DNA of 64,000 bases. Origin: Propionibacteriaceae bacterium (lineage in GTDB: Bacteria; Actinomycetota; Actinomycetes; Propionibacteriales; Propionibacteriaceae). The DNA lies in NCBI GenBank assembly GCA_031266665.1, contig JAISAO010000071.1, positions 1 through 64,000 of the forward strand, read 5' to 3'. The notes beneath the pieces were generated by a model. That model had not been told where the DNA came from, made no database searches, and worked only from the letters and a program-made list of their open reading frames with translations. How positions within the stretch are numbered: the first letter of the stretch is position 1; each line of letters begins with the position of its first letter. This document shows, piece after piece, positions 8,385-16,632 of the stretch. The translations under genes were made by a program, and so were the position numbers.

Positions 8385-8658
8385 TTCTTAAGTGCTCTCC
8401 TTGTGAGACCGGAAACTTGGGGCTCGCCTGGCCGTATTAGGGCCGCTCGCGTACCATCGGCCGAGTCTATCCCCTCCCCGTCCCCTCCCCGGCGGGAGTC
8501 GCCCAACCGGGGCCGGGCGCCGGCCGAGTCCCGGAGGTCAGACAATCAACCCTGTTTGCACGGCCGGCGGCGGCCAAGGCGGCGGTCCAGGGCGCAAGCG
8601 CCGCTCTAGGATTGGGTGTCGGGCGGCGGACGCCGGTCCGGCCAGCGGACTGGCGGTC

Positions 8659-8856
8659 GTGATCGACGCCTTGGTCTCCCGTCACCTCTGGCCGCCGCTG
8701 TGCGCCAAGCGGTTGGACGTCACCGACTTCGACGCCCAGTCCGACGCCATGGACTTCCTCTGGTCCAAGGCCGAGGACAACGATCTGCCCGAGCCGGAGG
8801 CGATGGGGATCCAAGCCGCCGCTCGACCCATGACCCAGATGTTGGGTTGGGCGTGA
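8659..8856 (+). CDS. Small unrecognised ORF
   Basis: A GTG-start frame of 65 codons, open further upstream in the same frame. The composition looks protein-like rather than GC-skewed filler: IDALVSRHLWPPLCAKRLDV, then an acidic middle (VTDFDAQSDAMDF). I recognise no domain and see no clear Shine-Dalgarno. It sits between ppdK and the degenerate glgP tail and may be the 3' remnant of a lost gene. Confidence 0.3.
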   Translation: MIDALVSRHLWPPLCAKRLDVTDFDAQSDAMDFLWSKAEDNDLPEPEAMGIQAAARPMTQMLGWA

Positions 8857-8930
8857 ACGAGTCTTCTCAAGTTCTGTTCTTCGGCCAGGCAGCCGCAGCG
8901 GGCGACGTTGAGGATGGCGCTTCGCGTCAC
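8829..8930 (-). pseudogene. Remnant of the glgP 3' end
   Basis: Read on the minus strand this gives TRSAILNVARCG followed by a diverged tail ending NIWVM, matching the last 33 or so codons of the intact glycogen phosphorylase (TRSAILNVARCGYFSSDRSI ... RIWHVRPL). 31 bp (8891-8921) are identical to 10781-10811 inside intact glgP. It begins where the HipA-like gene stops. It looks like the glgP tail displaced by insertion of the hipBA segment. Confidence 0.75.
8891..8921. repeat. 31-bp direct repeat, distal copy (candidate attachment core)
   Basis: Identical to 10781-10811 and in the same orientation. The two copies bracket hipBA and the working 3' end of glgP, as expected when an element integrates in a gene's 3' end and restores it. 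No integrase gene is present between them. Confidence 0.6.
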
Positions 8931-10171
8931 TTTGGAGCCGCGGTCCGGCACCAGGCGGCGGCGGCGACGACGAAGGCGCCGACCCACGGGGCGCTGTCGG
9001 GCGGCATGTCGACGGCCCGGCCGGCCTCGCTCAAGGCGTCGGGCAGGTCGGCCGCCAGCCGGCGCAGCCGGGCGACCACCCAGTCGTGGTCCAGGCCGCA
9101 GTCGTGGGCGAAGCCGCGCCACTGGAGCGGGCCGACGGCGGCGAAGCGGAACTCGCCGCCGACGGCCATGGCCGCGTGCTGGGCGAAGCCGGGGCCGTGG
9201 GGCAAACCGGCGTTGAGGTCGTACAGCGGCGCCAGGGCGGGCGGGGCGTCGGCCGGCAACAAGACGGAGTAGTTGCGAGCGTGGGCGTCCGTCCCCTGGA
9301 CCAGGTGGTTGAACATGACCGCCTGGGCGAAACCCTCCACGGCGGCGTCCCCGGCGTGGCGGCGCAGCAGGGCGGCGCAGGCCGCGACGCCCGGGCCGCC
9401 TTGGTCCTCGTATTTGCGCCGGGGGTCGCCGCCGGCGGCCTGGACCAAGTCCTCTTGGTGGACTCGGCGCCAGGCGCCGTCGACCAGGCGGCGGTCGTAG
9501 CGCTCGACCACGATCACCGGCTGGCCGGCGATGTCGGCCAGCTCGACCGTGACCGTCGCCAGGCCGAGGCGGCTGGCCGCCCGGGTTGTCATGGCTTCGG
9601 CCAGGAGTTGGTCCGCCAGCCCGGGGACCGGCAGTTTGAGCACATGGGTCGACGGCTCGGCCCCGTCGGGCAGCGCCCAGCCGTCGTCCTGGCGGCGCAG
9701 CGCGATCTTGGCCTGGGCCCCGGCCAGGCTGAAACGGCCTCGGGCCGGCTCGGGGAACGGCCCGGCGGTGCGGGCGGCCTCCAACAGGCGGCCGACTTGG
9801 TCCTTTGACAAATGAATGATGTCGCCCGGCCGGTCCAGGACGGCCTCCAAGCGGTCCTCGCGCACGAACTGGGCCGCCCCGGCCACGTCCTCGCCGATGT
9901 GGGGCAGCAGGGCCATGGGGTCGTGGTCCAAAACTTGGAACTGTTGGCGCCAACGCGCCAGCGTGCGCTCGTCGTCGGGTAGCAGGGCCGACACCCAGGG
10001 GTGGATGGCGGCGTGGGGCCAGCGCCGCTTGGCCGTGGGCATGGATAAGGACAAAGGCACGGGTCCGGGGTCGGCGTCGTACAACAGCCGGACCCGTCGG
10101 CGGTAGCCGTCCACCCCGGCGGCGTGGCGGCCGTCGATCAAGACGTGCAGGGCGATCCGGGGGTCGGTCAC
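8927..10171 (-). CDS. HipA-like serine/threonine kinase toxin
   Basis: 414-residue HipA-fold protein. The family phosphorylates targets such as glutamyl-tRNA synthetase and induces dormancy. Visible HipA features: RGRFSLAGAQAKIAL near 150 (the family's SLAGAQ.K block), VIVVERYDR, HQEDLVQAAGGDPRRKYE, the catalytic-loop block FNHLVQGTDAHARNYSVLL near 285-305 (TDAHxxN), and LAPLYDLN in place of DFG. Length and motif order are normal and no catalytic residue is obviously missing. It overlaps the upstream HTH gene by ATGA. The pair lies between two copies of the glgP 3' end, suggesting acquisition as a unit. Confidence 0.88.
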   Translation of the reverse strand: MTDPRIALHVLIDGRHAAGVDGYRRRVRLLYDADPGPVPLSLSMPTAKRRWPHAAIHPWVSALLPDDERTLARWRQQFQVLDHDPMALLPHIGEDVAGAAQFVREDRLEAVLDRPGDIIHLSKDQVGRLLEAARTAGPFPEPARGRFSLAGAQAKIALRRQDDGWALPDGAEPSTHVLKLPVPGLADQLLAEAMTTRAASRLGLATVTVELADIAGQPVIVVERYDRRLVDGAWRRVHQEDLVQAAGGDPRRKYEDQGGPGVAACAALLRRHAGDAAVEGFAQAVMFNHLVQGTDAHARNYSVLLPADAPPALAPLYDLNAGLPHGPGFAQHAAMAVGGEFRFAAVGPLQWRGFAHDCGLDHDWVVARLRRLAADLPDALSEAGRAVDMPPDSAPWVGAFVVAAAAWCRTAAPK

Positions 10172-10524
10172 GGCAGGCGCACCGCCCGGATGTCCAGCGG
10201 CAGGTCGAGGGCCGCCAGCAGGCGGAAGACCATGTCCATCCGGGCCGAGACCTTCTGGCCGTCCTCGAATTGGCTCAGCCAGGTCCGGCCCACCTTGGCC
10301 TGGCGGGCCAGGTCGGCCTGGGTCAGGCCGGCCCCCTGGCGGGCGGATCGCACCGCCGCGCCCACGAAGTGGGGGGTGCGCACCACCACCGGAGCCGCCG
10401 GGGCGGCGGTCGTCCGACTGGCGTTAGGCGGCGGCGCCGTGTTCGGCGTCGGCTCTGCGGCCGCCGGGTCGGGCGGTAGCGGCTCAGCCGTCGTGCTTCC
10501 AGGTCCTCCAGGTGTCGTTCGCAC
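10168..10524 (-). CDS. HipB-like XRE-family antitoxin/repressor
   Basis: 118 residues from a GTG start. The first 45 or so are Pro/Ala/Thr-rich; the C-terminal half is a clear XRE helix-turn-helix: VRSARQGAGLTQADLARQAK, then VGRTWLSQFEDGQKVSARMD. In HipBA systems this protein binds the operator and neutralises HipA. It overlaps hipA by four bases. The true start could be one of the later valines; the low-complexity N-terminus is unusual for HipB. Confidence 0.85.
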   Translation of the reverse strand: MRTTPGGPGSTTAEPLPPDPAAAEPTPNTAPPPNASRTTAAPAAPVVVRTPHFVGAAVRSARQGAGLTQADLARQAKVGRTWLSQFEDGQKVSARMDMVFRLLAALDLPLDIRAVRLP

Positions 10525-10715
10525 CGGGCCAGACTAGTCCCACTGTTGCCGTTTGAGAACATTGAGCCGCGTGTTGCCGATCAGCGACACGACATCCAGG
10601 TTCGGGCTGGGGCCTGGTAGATCCCTCCGCCCACCGCCCGGTCCGTTTGGGGCCGAGTTTACTTTTCCACAGACTCCCTCCAGCTGTCGCGGATCAGGCG
10701 GCGGCCGGCCGGCGG

Positions 10716-13271
10716 TCAGAGGGGGCGGACGTGCCAGATGCGGTCGATGTAGTCGCGGATCGAGCGGTCGGAGGAGAAGTAGCCGCAGCGGGCGACGTTG
10801 AGGATGGCGCTGCGGGTCCAGGCCTCCGGGTCCTGCAGACGGCGGTCGACCTCGGCCTGGGCGCGGATGTAGTCGGCGAAGTCGGCCAGGACCATGAAAC
10901 GGTCTTGGTAGAGCAGGTTGGACACGATGGGCTCGAAGACGTGGCGGTCGCCGCCGGAGAAGGTGCCGCAGGCGATCAGGTCCAGGGCCGCCTTCAGGTC
11001 CGGGTCGGACTCGTAGCAGGCCGACGGCTGGTAGCCGGCCTCCTGCAGCTGGGCGGCCTCGGGCTCGGACATGCCGAACAAGAAGAAATTGGCGTCGGTC
11101 ACGCGGGCGCGGATTTCGACGTTGGCCCCGTCGTTGGTGCCGATGGTCAGGGCGCCGTTGAGGGCGAATTTCATATTGCCGGTGCCCGAGGCCTCCATGC
11201 CGGACAAAGAGATTTGTTCCGACAAGTCGGCCGCCGGGATCAGCCGCTCGGCCAAGGTGACGTTGTAATTGGGCGGGAAGGCCACCGTCAACAACCCCTG
11301 GACGCGGCGGTCGGCGTTGATCACCTTGGCGACCGAGTTGATCAGGTGCATGGTCTCCTTGGCTAGGCGGTAGCCGGGGGCGGCCTTGGCCCCGAAGATG
11401 AAGGCCCGGGGGGTGACGTCGGCCGGGTCGAGGCGGCCGTTGATGATCCGCTCGTACAACGACACGATGTGGAGCAGCTTGAGCGACTGGCGCTTGTACT
11501 CGTGCAGGCGCTTGACCATGACGTCGAGCAAGGCGTCATCCGGCAGCTTGATGCCGTCGCGGCGCAACAACACTCTACGCAAACGATCTTTGTTCTCGGC
11601 CTTGATGTGGCGGAACAACTGGCGGAAATCCGAGTCCTCGGCCTGGGGCTCCAGCTCTTGCAGACGCTCCAGATCGGTCAGCCAGCCCGGGCCGATGGCG
11701 TCGGTGATCAAGGCCGCCAAATCAGGATTGGCCAGTTTGAGGAAACGCCGTGGCGTGACACCGTTGGTGACATTGGTGAACTTGTCCGGCCACAAGGCGG
11801 AGAAGTCGGGCAAGACCTTGTCCCGCAACAATTGGGAGTGCAACTCGGCCACGCCGTTGACCCTCAGGGCGGCCACCACCGCCAGGTGGGCCATGCGCAC
11901 CGACCGCTCCGGCCAATCGGACACGATCGACATCCGCCGGGCCAGCAACTCGTCGCCCGGCCAGCGGGAGCGGACCTCCTCCAGGAAAGCGTCGTTCAGA
12001 CGGAGGATGATCTCCAGGTGGCGCGGCAACAATCGTCCCAAGACCTCGACCGACCAAGTCTCCAAGGCCTCAGGCAACAAAGTATGACAAGTGTAATTGA
12101 AACATCGGCTGGTGATGTCCCAGGCGTCGTCCCAGTCCAAGCCGTGGACGTCGACCAACAGTCGCATCAGTTCGGGCACGGCGATGACGGGATGGGTGTC
12201 ATTGAGCTGGAAGGTGACCGCGTCGGGCAGGTCGTGGAGGTCGAAGTCATCGCCCTGACGGTCGATGAAGTCGCGCAACGAACAAGTCACGAAAAAATAT
12301 TGCTGTTGTAAGCGGAGTTCTTTGCCTTGGGGGGTGGTGTCCTCGGGGTAGAGCACCTTGGTGATGTTCTCGGCGAAGGTCTGGGCCCGGACGGCCTCGA
12401 CGTAGTCGCCCGAGTTGAACAGGGCCAGGTCGAAGGCCTTGGTGGCCTTGGCCGTCCACAGGCGCAAGGTGTTGACCCAGCCGTTCTCGAAGCCGGGGAC
12501 CATGTAGTTGTAGGGCACGCCCAGGACCTCCCAGCCCGGCACCCAGCGGGCCTGGTCCAGGCCGGTCTCGTCCGGCCCGTGCTCGACGTGGCCGCCGAAG
12601 TCGACCCGGACGGCCCGCTCCGGGTGGGGGAACTCCCAGGGGTTGCCCAGGGCCAGCCAGTTGTCGGGCTGCTCGACCTGCTGGTCGTCGACGAAGGTCT
12701 GGCGGAAGATGCCGTACTCGTAGCGAATGCCGTAGCCGACGGCCGGGACGCGCAAGGTGGCCAGGGAGTCGATGAAACAGGCTGCCAGCCGCCCCAAACC
12801 ACCATTGCCCAGTCCGGGCTCGATCTCCTGGGAGCGCAGGCTCTCCAGGCTGAGCCCGCAGGAGGCCAGCCCGGCCTCGGCGATCTCGTCCAAATCAGAG
12901 GCCAATAAGTTGTTGTCGAGTTGACGGCCCAGGAGGTATTCGGCCGAGAGATAGCCGACGACCTTGGAGCCAGTCTGGCGGATGCGCCGCATCGACTCCA
13001 GCCAACGGGCCATCAGATAGTGGCGGACGGTGCGGGCCAGGGCCAGGTACTGGTCGTTGACGGTCGATTCGGTCAAGGTGACGCCCTGGCCGGTGTTCAA
13101 CTCGTGCAAGAACTCGCGCACGAAGCCGTCAACGGTGTGTTGGGGCGCCACCACTGGGCCGGTGGCGATGGGGTTGGTGGGCTCGAACTCGGGTCCCAGC
13201 CGACGGGTCTCGGAACGCCGCTCGTCGGTCGGGGTCTGAGGCGACTGGGCTGGTGTCTGGCTATCGTTCAC
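10716..13271 (-). CDS. glgP: Glycogen/maltodextrin phosphorylase
   Basis: PLP-dependent GT35 enzyme releasing glucose-1-phosphate from alpha-1,4-glucans. 851 residues, full length. The PLP site EASGTGNMKFALNGALTIGT lies near residue 693-712 with the Schiff-base lysine near 701. Other conserved blocks: GNGGLGRLAACFIDS, VGYGIRYEYGIFRQ, QLNDTHPVIAVPELMR, VTNGVTPRRFL, KRLHEYKRQSL. About 40 extra N-terminal residues are Thr/Pro-rich. Its last 20 or so codons follow a 31-bp repeat that recurs at 8891, so the 3' end may have been supplied by the hipBA element; the C-terminus nonetheless looks normal (SIRDYIDRIWHVRPL). Confidence 0.97.
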   Translation of the reverse strand: MNDSQTPAQSPQTPTDERRSETRRLGPEFEPTNPIATGPVVAPQHTVDGFVREFLHELNTGQGVTLTESTVNDQYLALARTVRHYLMARWLESMRRIRQTGSKVVGYLSAEYLLGRQLDNNLLASDLDEIAEAGLASCGLSLESLRSQEIEPGLGNGGLGRLAACFIDSLATLRVPAVGYGIRYEYGIFRQTFVDDQQVEQPDNWLALGNPWEFPHPERAVRVDFGGHVEHGPDETGLDQARWVPGWEVLGVPYNYMVPGFENGWVNTLRLWTAKATKAFDLALFNSGDYVEAVRAQTFAENITKVLYPEDTTPQGKELRLQQQYFFVTCSLRDFIDRQGDDFDLHDLPDAVTFQLNDTHPVIAVPELMRLLVDVHGLDWDDAWDITSRCFNYTCHTLLPEALETWSVEVLGRLLPRHLEIILRLNDAFLEEVRSRWPGDELLARRMSIVSDWPERSVRMAHLAVVAALRVNGVAELHSQLLRDKVLPDFSALWPDKFTNVTNGVTPRRFLKLANPDLAALITDAIGPGWLTDLERLQELEPQAEDSDFRQLFRHIKAENKDRLRRVLLRRDGIKLPDDALLDVMVKRLHEYKRQSLKLLHIVSLYERIINGRLDPADVTPRAFIFGAKAAPGYRLAKETMHLINSVAKVINADRRVQGLLTVAFPPNYNVTLAERLIPAADLSEQISLSGMEASGTGNMKFALNGALTIGTNDGANVEIRARVTDANFFLFGMSEPEAAQLQEAGYQPSACYESDPDLKAALDLIACGTFSGGDRHVFEPIVSNLLYQDRFMVLADFADYIRAQAEVDRRLQDPEAWTRSAILNVARCGYFSSDRSIRDYIDRIWHVRPL
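10781..10811. repeat. 31-bp direct repeat, glgP copy
   Basis: Lies within the last 35 codons of glgP (coding TRSAILNVARCG) and is identical to 8891-8921. Confidence 0.75.
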
Positions 13272-13347
13272 CAGGACACGGTAGCTGAAAGCGGTCGTCC
13301 GGGGTGAACCCGGGGGCCGGCGCAGGGCGGGTCCGGGCAGCCCGGCC

Positions 13348-14820
13348 CTAAGGCGGCGTCAGGTGGGCGATCAGCCAGTCTACGGCGCTCTGGGGCTTAA
13401 CCTCTCCCCAGTTATCGCCGACGCCGCTGGTTTGGTCAGGGGGATCGGTGACGGCGGTGTCGAAAGGGCCGTAGACGAATGAGTCAGTACAGTCGTAGAC
13501 GGTGACGGAGGTGATGCCCTGGAAAGCCTGGCCGAGGCGTTGGCCGGTAGCCGCGTCGGTGTACCAGTCGCCGGCCTCGCCCGGGCGCAGACTGATCACG
13601 GCCACGTAGCGGATCTCGTCCCTGATCACCGGCAAGTAGTCGGCGGGCACCCCCAGGAAGTCCTTCCCCTCGGGTCCATTGCTGAAGGATGGTTGCCAGC
13701 TGTTGCGGGGCAGGTCCGGGGCGAGGTCGATTATCAGACCGCCGTCCAGGGTGGGTAGGCCGGTGACCGGCACACCGACGGCGCCGAAGTTGGAGGTCAA
13801 GTTTTGAGCCGTTGAGGTGATCTGGTCCGTCCGGTATTGGGTCAGTTGCTCGGCGGTGATGTCGCTGTGGGCGCGGTAGTCGAAGTCGGCCACCGGCTCG
13901 CCGTTGATGGTCTGAAGGACACCGGGGTTGGTGGTCAGCCAGTCCACCAGCGAGGCCGCCGGGCGGGTCAACCAGTCTGGCCGCCAATCGGCCGCGGACC
14001 ATCGGTCGGAGCTGGTGCCGATGGTCAAACTGGTCACCTTGGAGTCGAGCAAGTTCTGGGGTTCCCACATAAAGACACCGCCGTGGATGCCTTGTTCGTC
14101 CGGCAGTATGAGGGTCAACTCGGTCAGATCGGGGAAATAGGACACGGGCTCCAGCCCCGCCTCGGTCGGATTGGCGTAGGCCAGGCTGGTGACACCGGGC
14201 CACTTATTGTCCGGATGGGTGTGCGAGTAAAACGGCTCGAAGGACTCGGTCCGCAATTTGGTTAGATTGGCCAAGTCGAGGGCAGAGACGTCGGCCAGCT
14301 CGTTGTAGTTGTCGGAGATGGCCAACTCGAGAGAGGCACAGTTCAACGACATCAGGTAGGGTAGATAAGAGTCAGCCCCCAGATCCAGACGGCAGTCGAG
14401 GCCGTCGAGGTATTTCACCAGGCCGGCCGCGATCCGGCCGGGATCGTCGGTCAAGCCCGCCACGATAGTCTCGTCCGACTGGTTGAAACTGACCAACCGC
14501 CACTGCTCCGGGTCCAAGTCGCTCATCAAGTCGATGTAGGCCTGGAAAAGGGGCGATAACTCCGGGCCGGCCGCGACCGGCGGTACGGCCAAGCCGAGTT
14601 GGTAGCGCAGTCGGTAGCTCATCGCCCCGGCGACGACCAGGGCCAGCCCGAACAGGCTCAGACCGATGACCAGACCCAGCCGTCGCCCTCGGCCTCGCTG
14701 GGGCGGTGGGGGCGGTGGGGGCGGCTGGTAGGGGAGGGGCTGGGGGGCGGATATTGGTAGGGGCGGTTGGAAGCTGGGGCCGGCCGGCATCGGCTCGGGC
14801 GATTGTTCGTGGTTCGGCAT
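13348..14820 (-). CDS. Membrane-anchored surface protein of unknown function, paralogue 1
   Basis: 490 residues. A Pro-rich cytoplasmic tail (about 1-45) precedes one transmembrane helix (LGLVIGLSLFGLALVVAGAM) and a large presumably extracytoplasmic domain. That domain has leucine-rich-like strands (LDLANLTKLRTE, FPDLTELTLILPDE, VTSLTIGTSSDRW) and ends PQSAVDWLIAHLTPP. It is clearly homologous to the gene at 16633-18750 over the membrane and outer part. Upstream, 14 bp away in the same direction, is a lipoprotein gene, and the same pair is repeated further on. No enzyme motif is visible; a binding or signalling role is only a guess. Confidence 0.75.
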   Translation of the reverse strand: MPNHEQSPEPMPAGPSFQPPLPISAPQPLPYQPPPPPPPPQRGRGRRLGLVIGLSLFGLALVVAGAMSYRLRYQLGLAVPPVAAGPELSPLFQAYIDLMSDLDPEQWRLVSFNQSDETIVAGLTDDPGRIAAGLVKYLDGLDCRLDLGADSYLPYLMSLNCASLELAISDNYNELADVSALDLANLTKLRTESFEPFYSHTHPDNKWPGVTSLAYANPTEAGLEPVSYFPDLTELTLILPDEQGIHGGVFMWEPQNLLDSKVTSLTIGTSSDRWSAADWRPDWLTRPAASLVDWLTTNPGVLQTINGEPVADFDYRAHSDITAEQLTQYRTDQITSTAQNLTSNFGAVGVPVTGLPTLDGGLIIDLAPDLPRNSWQPSFSNGPEGKDFLGVPADYLPVIRDEIRYVAVISLRPGEAGDWYTDAATGQRLGQAFQGITSVTVYDCTDSFVYGPFDTAVTDPPDQTSGVGDNWGEVKPQSAVDWLIAHLTPP

Positions 14821-14834
14821 GGCGGCTCTTCGGC

Positions 14835-15365
14835 TCAGGGGAGGCGGAAGAAGACCAAGTCGACGTCCGCCTCGTCCAAATGAATGAATAGAGCTTTGTT
14901 GTTGAACCAGTATTCGCCGGCCAGGGGGACGCCGGCTTTGAGTTCGACCGGGTCGCCGTTGTGCGTCACCTCTATGTGGCCGTCCCGGGTCTGGTAACGC
15001 AAGGCGACATTACCGGCGCTGTCGTCGGGTTGGAGCAAGTAGGCGCTGCCGCCGTGGCGCAGGACCAGACCGGCCGCCGACGAGCGGGGGTCAGTTCGGT
15101 TGTCAAAAGAGAAGTAGTCCTGGTTGTGCTCCAGTCGCCAGGAACCGACGATCTGCTGATCAACGGCGCAGCCGGACAACAGCCCGCAGACCAATAGCGC
15201 GAGGACGACGGCCGCCAGGTGAGCGCGACGACGTGTGTGGGGCTGGAGGCCGTCGGCTGGCGTGAATCGAGCCGTAGGCCCCGGCCCGGGCGGGGCGAAG
15301 TTGGGCGCGCCCGGCGGCGGGGCGTCATCCGTATGGGGGAGGGGCGGCGAATCGTTGTCTGGCAT
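14835..15365 (-). CDS. Small lipoprotein, paralogue 1
   Basis: 176 residues. After about 45 polar Pro-rich residues a hydrophobic stretch (LAAVVLALLVCGLLSGC) ends in a lipobox (LSGC), so the mature protein would be lipid-anchored. It begins AVDQQIVGSWRLEHNQDYF and ends VDLVFFRLP; the GSWRLE start recalls small beta-barrel lipoproteins but I cannot assign a family. The paralogue at 18766-19182 shares the lipobox and most of the mature part. The N-terminal extension before the signal is unusual, so translation might begin further in. Confidence 0.75.
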   Translation of the reverse strand: MPDNDSPPLPHTDDAPPPGAPNFAPPGPGPTARFTPADGLQPHTRRRAHLAAVVLALLVCGLLSGCAVDQQIVGSWRLEHNQDYFSFDNRTDPRSSAAGLVLRHGGSAYLLQPDDSAGNVALRYQTRDGHIEVTHNGDPVELKAGVPLAGEYWFNNKALFIHLDEADVDLVFFRLP

Positions 15366-15378
15366 GGCGACTATTCTC

Positions 15379-15770
15379 TCACCAGAATAGCTCTTCCACG
15401 CCTCCGCGCCTCAGGACGAGAAGCCAAGGACCCGGTTTGTCCCACCACTGCTCGATGGTTTCTAAGTGGTCGCGGAAACAGGCGACCTGTTCCGCCATCG
15501 TCAGACCGCCCGGGGTGAGGCAGACGACTCTAGCCTTGGCTTTCAAGAAGGCCGATTTCTCCCTCGGCCGTCGCCGAATGCGCTCGTCCTTGGTGACGAC
15601 CACCCAGCCATGGACGCCGGCGTCGTGCAGCCAACGCTCGTCCGGGATTTCCCTACTGCCGTATTCGTCTCGCACGGTCATCACGCTGTAGCCCGCCGCC
15701 GTGAAAAAGCGGGCACGCTCCGCACGCCTAAGCTCTGGTCGACCAGGATTCTAGGCCGCGAGCGCGACAC
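15379..15770 (-). pseudogene. VapC45-like PIN toxin, frameshifted
   Basis: The downstream frame (stop at 15379) encodes VTKDERIRRRPREKSAFLKA and RVVCLTPGGLTMAEQ, as in VapC45-like PIN proteins, but lacks their N-terminus. The missing part is in the other frame, from a GTG at 15770: ILVDQSLGVRSVPAF, then garbage. The switch point is a five-A run at 15704-15708 (T run on the coding strand). One extra base there would join them as VPAFFTAAGYSVMTVRDEYG, restoring about 130 residues. The gene overlaps the antitoxin stop. It is either a real inactivating deletion, a slippery site or a sequencing indel. Confidence 0.75.
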
Positions 15771-16398
15771 GGGTGCGCACAATCGACTCGACCACGACGG
15801 GTGGCAGGTCCATCTCGTCGGACACCGACTGGATAGTGTCTCCGGCTTTGAACAACGCCAGGATGTCGTCCACCCGGACGGTCGTGCCGGCGATGATCGG
15901 TTGGCCGAAGGCATACCGATGGTCGGCGATCACGGGCGTCGAGTCGTAGGCCGTCAGGCGCACCGCCTCGGGGAATCCCCGATCATCCCAGGTGATCAGT
16001 CGCAAACCGGTTTCGATGACTTGCGGTAGCCCGCCTTGTAAGTCCTTGGCCCGCGTCCACTGGGTGTCCCCCTGGGCGGCCAGGTTCATGAGGATGTCCC
16101 GGCCGTCGTGGGCCAGCACTCCTTGGCGCAGCATCCGCTCCCCCAAGTGCTGGCGGACTCTCCCCATGCCGGTGGTGATGGCCCGTAGGGGCAGGCCAGC
16201 GCGGAGTAACTCCCGATAGATTTGGGCCTCGACCAAAGCGATGAACGGCAACCGTGGCTGTTGCCCGGCGGCGGGTAGACTGGTTAACAAATTATCCTTG
16301 TTAATCCATCGGCGCAGCTTCTCCGGGTTCAAGCCCAGGTGGGACGCTGCCAGGCCAATCGTGTAGAGGGGCACTGTGTAACGCTCGTCCCGGTCCAT
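15751..16398 (-). CDS. VapB45-like antitoxin with DUF433 domain
   Basis: 215 residues. The N-terminal part (YTIGLAASHLGLNPEKLRRW) looks like a MerR-like DNA-binding helix-turn-helix; the C-terminal part (FGQPIIAGTTVRVDDILALF, then IQSVSDEMDLPPVVV) is a DUF433 domain. This architecture with a downstream PIN-like toxin is that of the Rv2018/Rv2019 (VapB45/VapC45) pair of Mycobacterium tuberculosis. An AAGGAGG Shine-Dalgarno sits 5 bp before the ATG. The toxin downstream is frameshifted, so the antitoxin may now act alone as a repressor. Confidence 0.85.
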   Translation of the reverse strand: MDRDERYTVPLYTIGLAASHLGLNPEKLRRWINKDNLLTSLPAAGQQPRLPFIALVEAQIYRELLRAGLPLRAITTGMGRVRQHLGERMLRQGVLAHDGRDILMNLAAQGDTQWTRAKDLQGGLPQVIETGLRLITWDDRGFPEAVRLTAYDSTPVIADHRYAFGQPIIAGTTVRVDDILALFKAGDTIQSVSDEMDLPPVVVESIVRTRVALAA

Positions 16399-16527
16399 AC
16401 GCGCCTCCTTAGCCGACGGCTCGGACCAATCATACGAATCGGGTCTGACACCCGGGCGGATTAGACCGTGATCGTCGGCCGTGTCGGGACCAGAGGCTCG
16501 ATGCCGTGGCGGACAGGTCGGACTTCC

Positions 16528-16632
16528 TTAACGCGGCGCCAGGTGGGCGGCCAACCAGTCGACGGCGCTCTGGGGCTGGACGTCGCCCGCCGGCTTGGGC
16601 GACGATTCTCGGGCGACGGGCCGACGTGACGG
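16528..16632 (-). pseudogene. C-terminal remnant of a third surface-protein paralogue
   Basis: The minus strand reads DVQPQSAVDWLAAHLAPR and then stops at 16528. That is the same C-terminal tag as in the proteins at 13348 (KPQSAVDWLIAHLTPP) and 16633 (QPQTAIDWVVSHLS). It lies just after the stop of the latter, as if a tandem copy collapsed. Confidence 0.7.

Noticed and set aside
5826-8609. Very long plus-strand open frame opposite ppdK
   Set aside because: It is antisense to a clear pyruvate phosphate dikinase and has the His/Gly/Val-rich composition typical of mirror frames in high-GC genes.
8467-8814. Minus-strand frame of 115 codons upstream of ppdK
   Set aside because: Composition typical of a shadow frame; the opposite strand holds a more protein-like ORF.
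15968-15986. GGGGA/TCCCC palindrome inside the DUF433 gene
   Set aside because: Its arms abut without the four-base spacer shared by the promoter motif, and it lies in a coding region, so I did not count it as a site.
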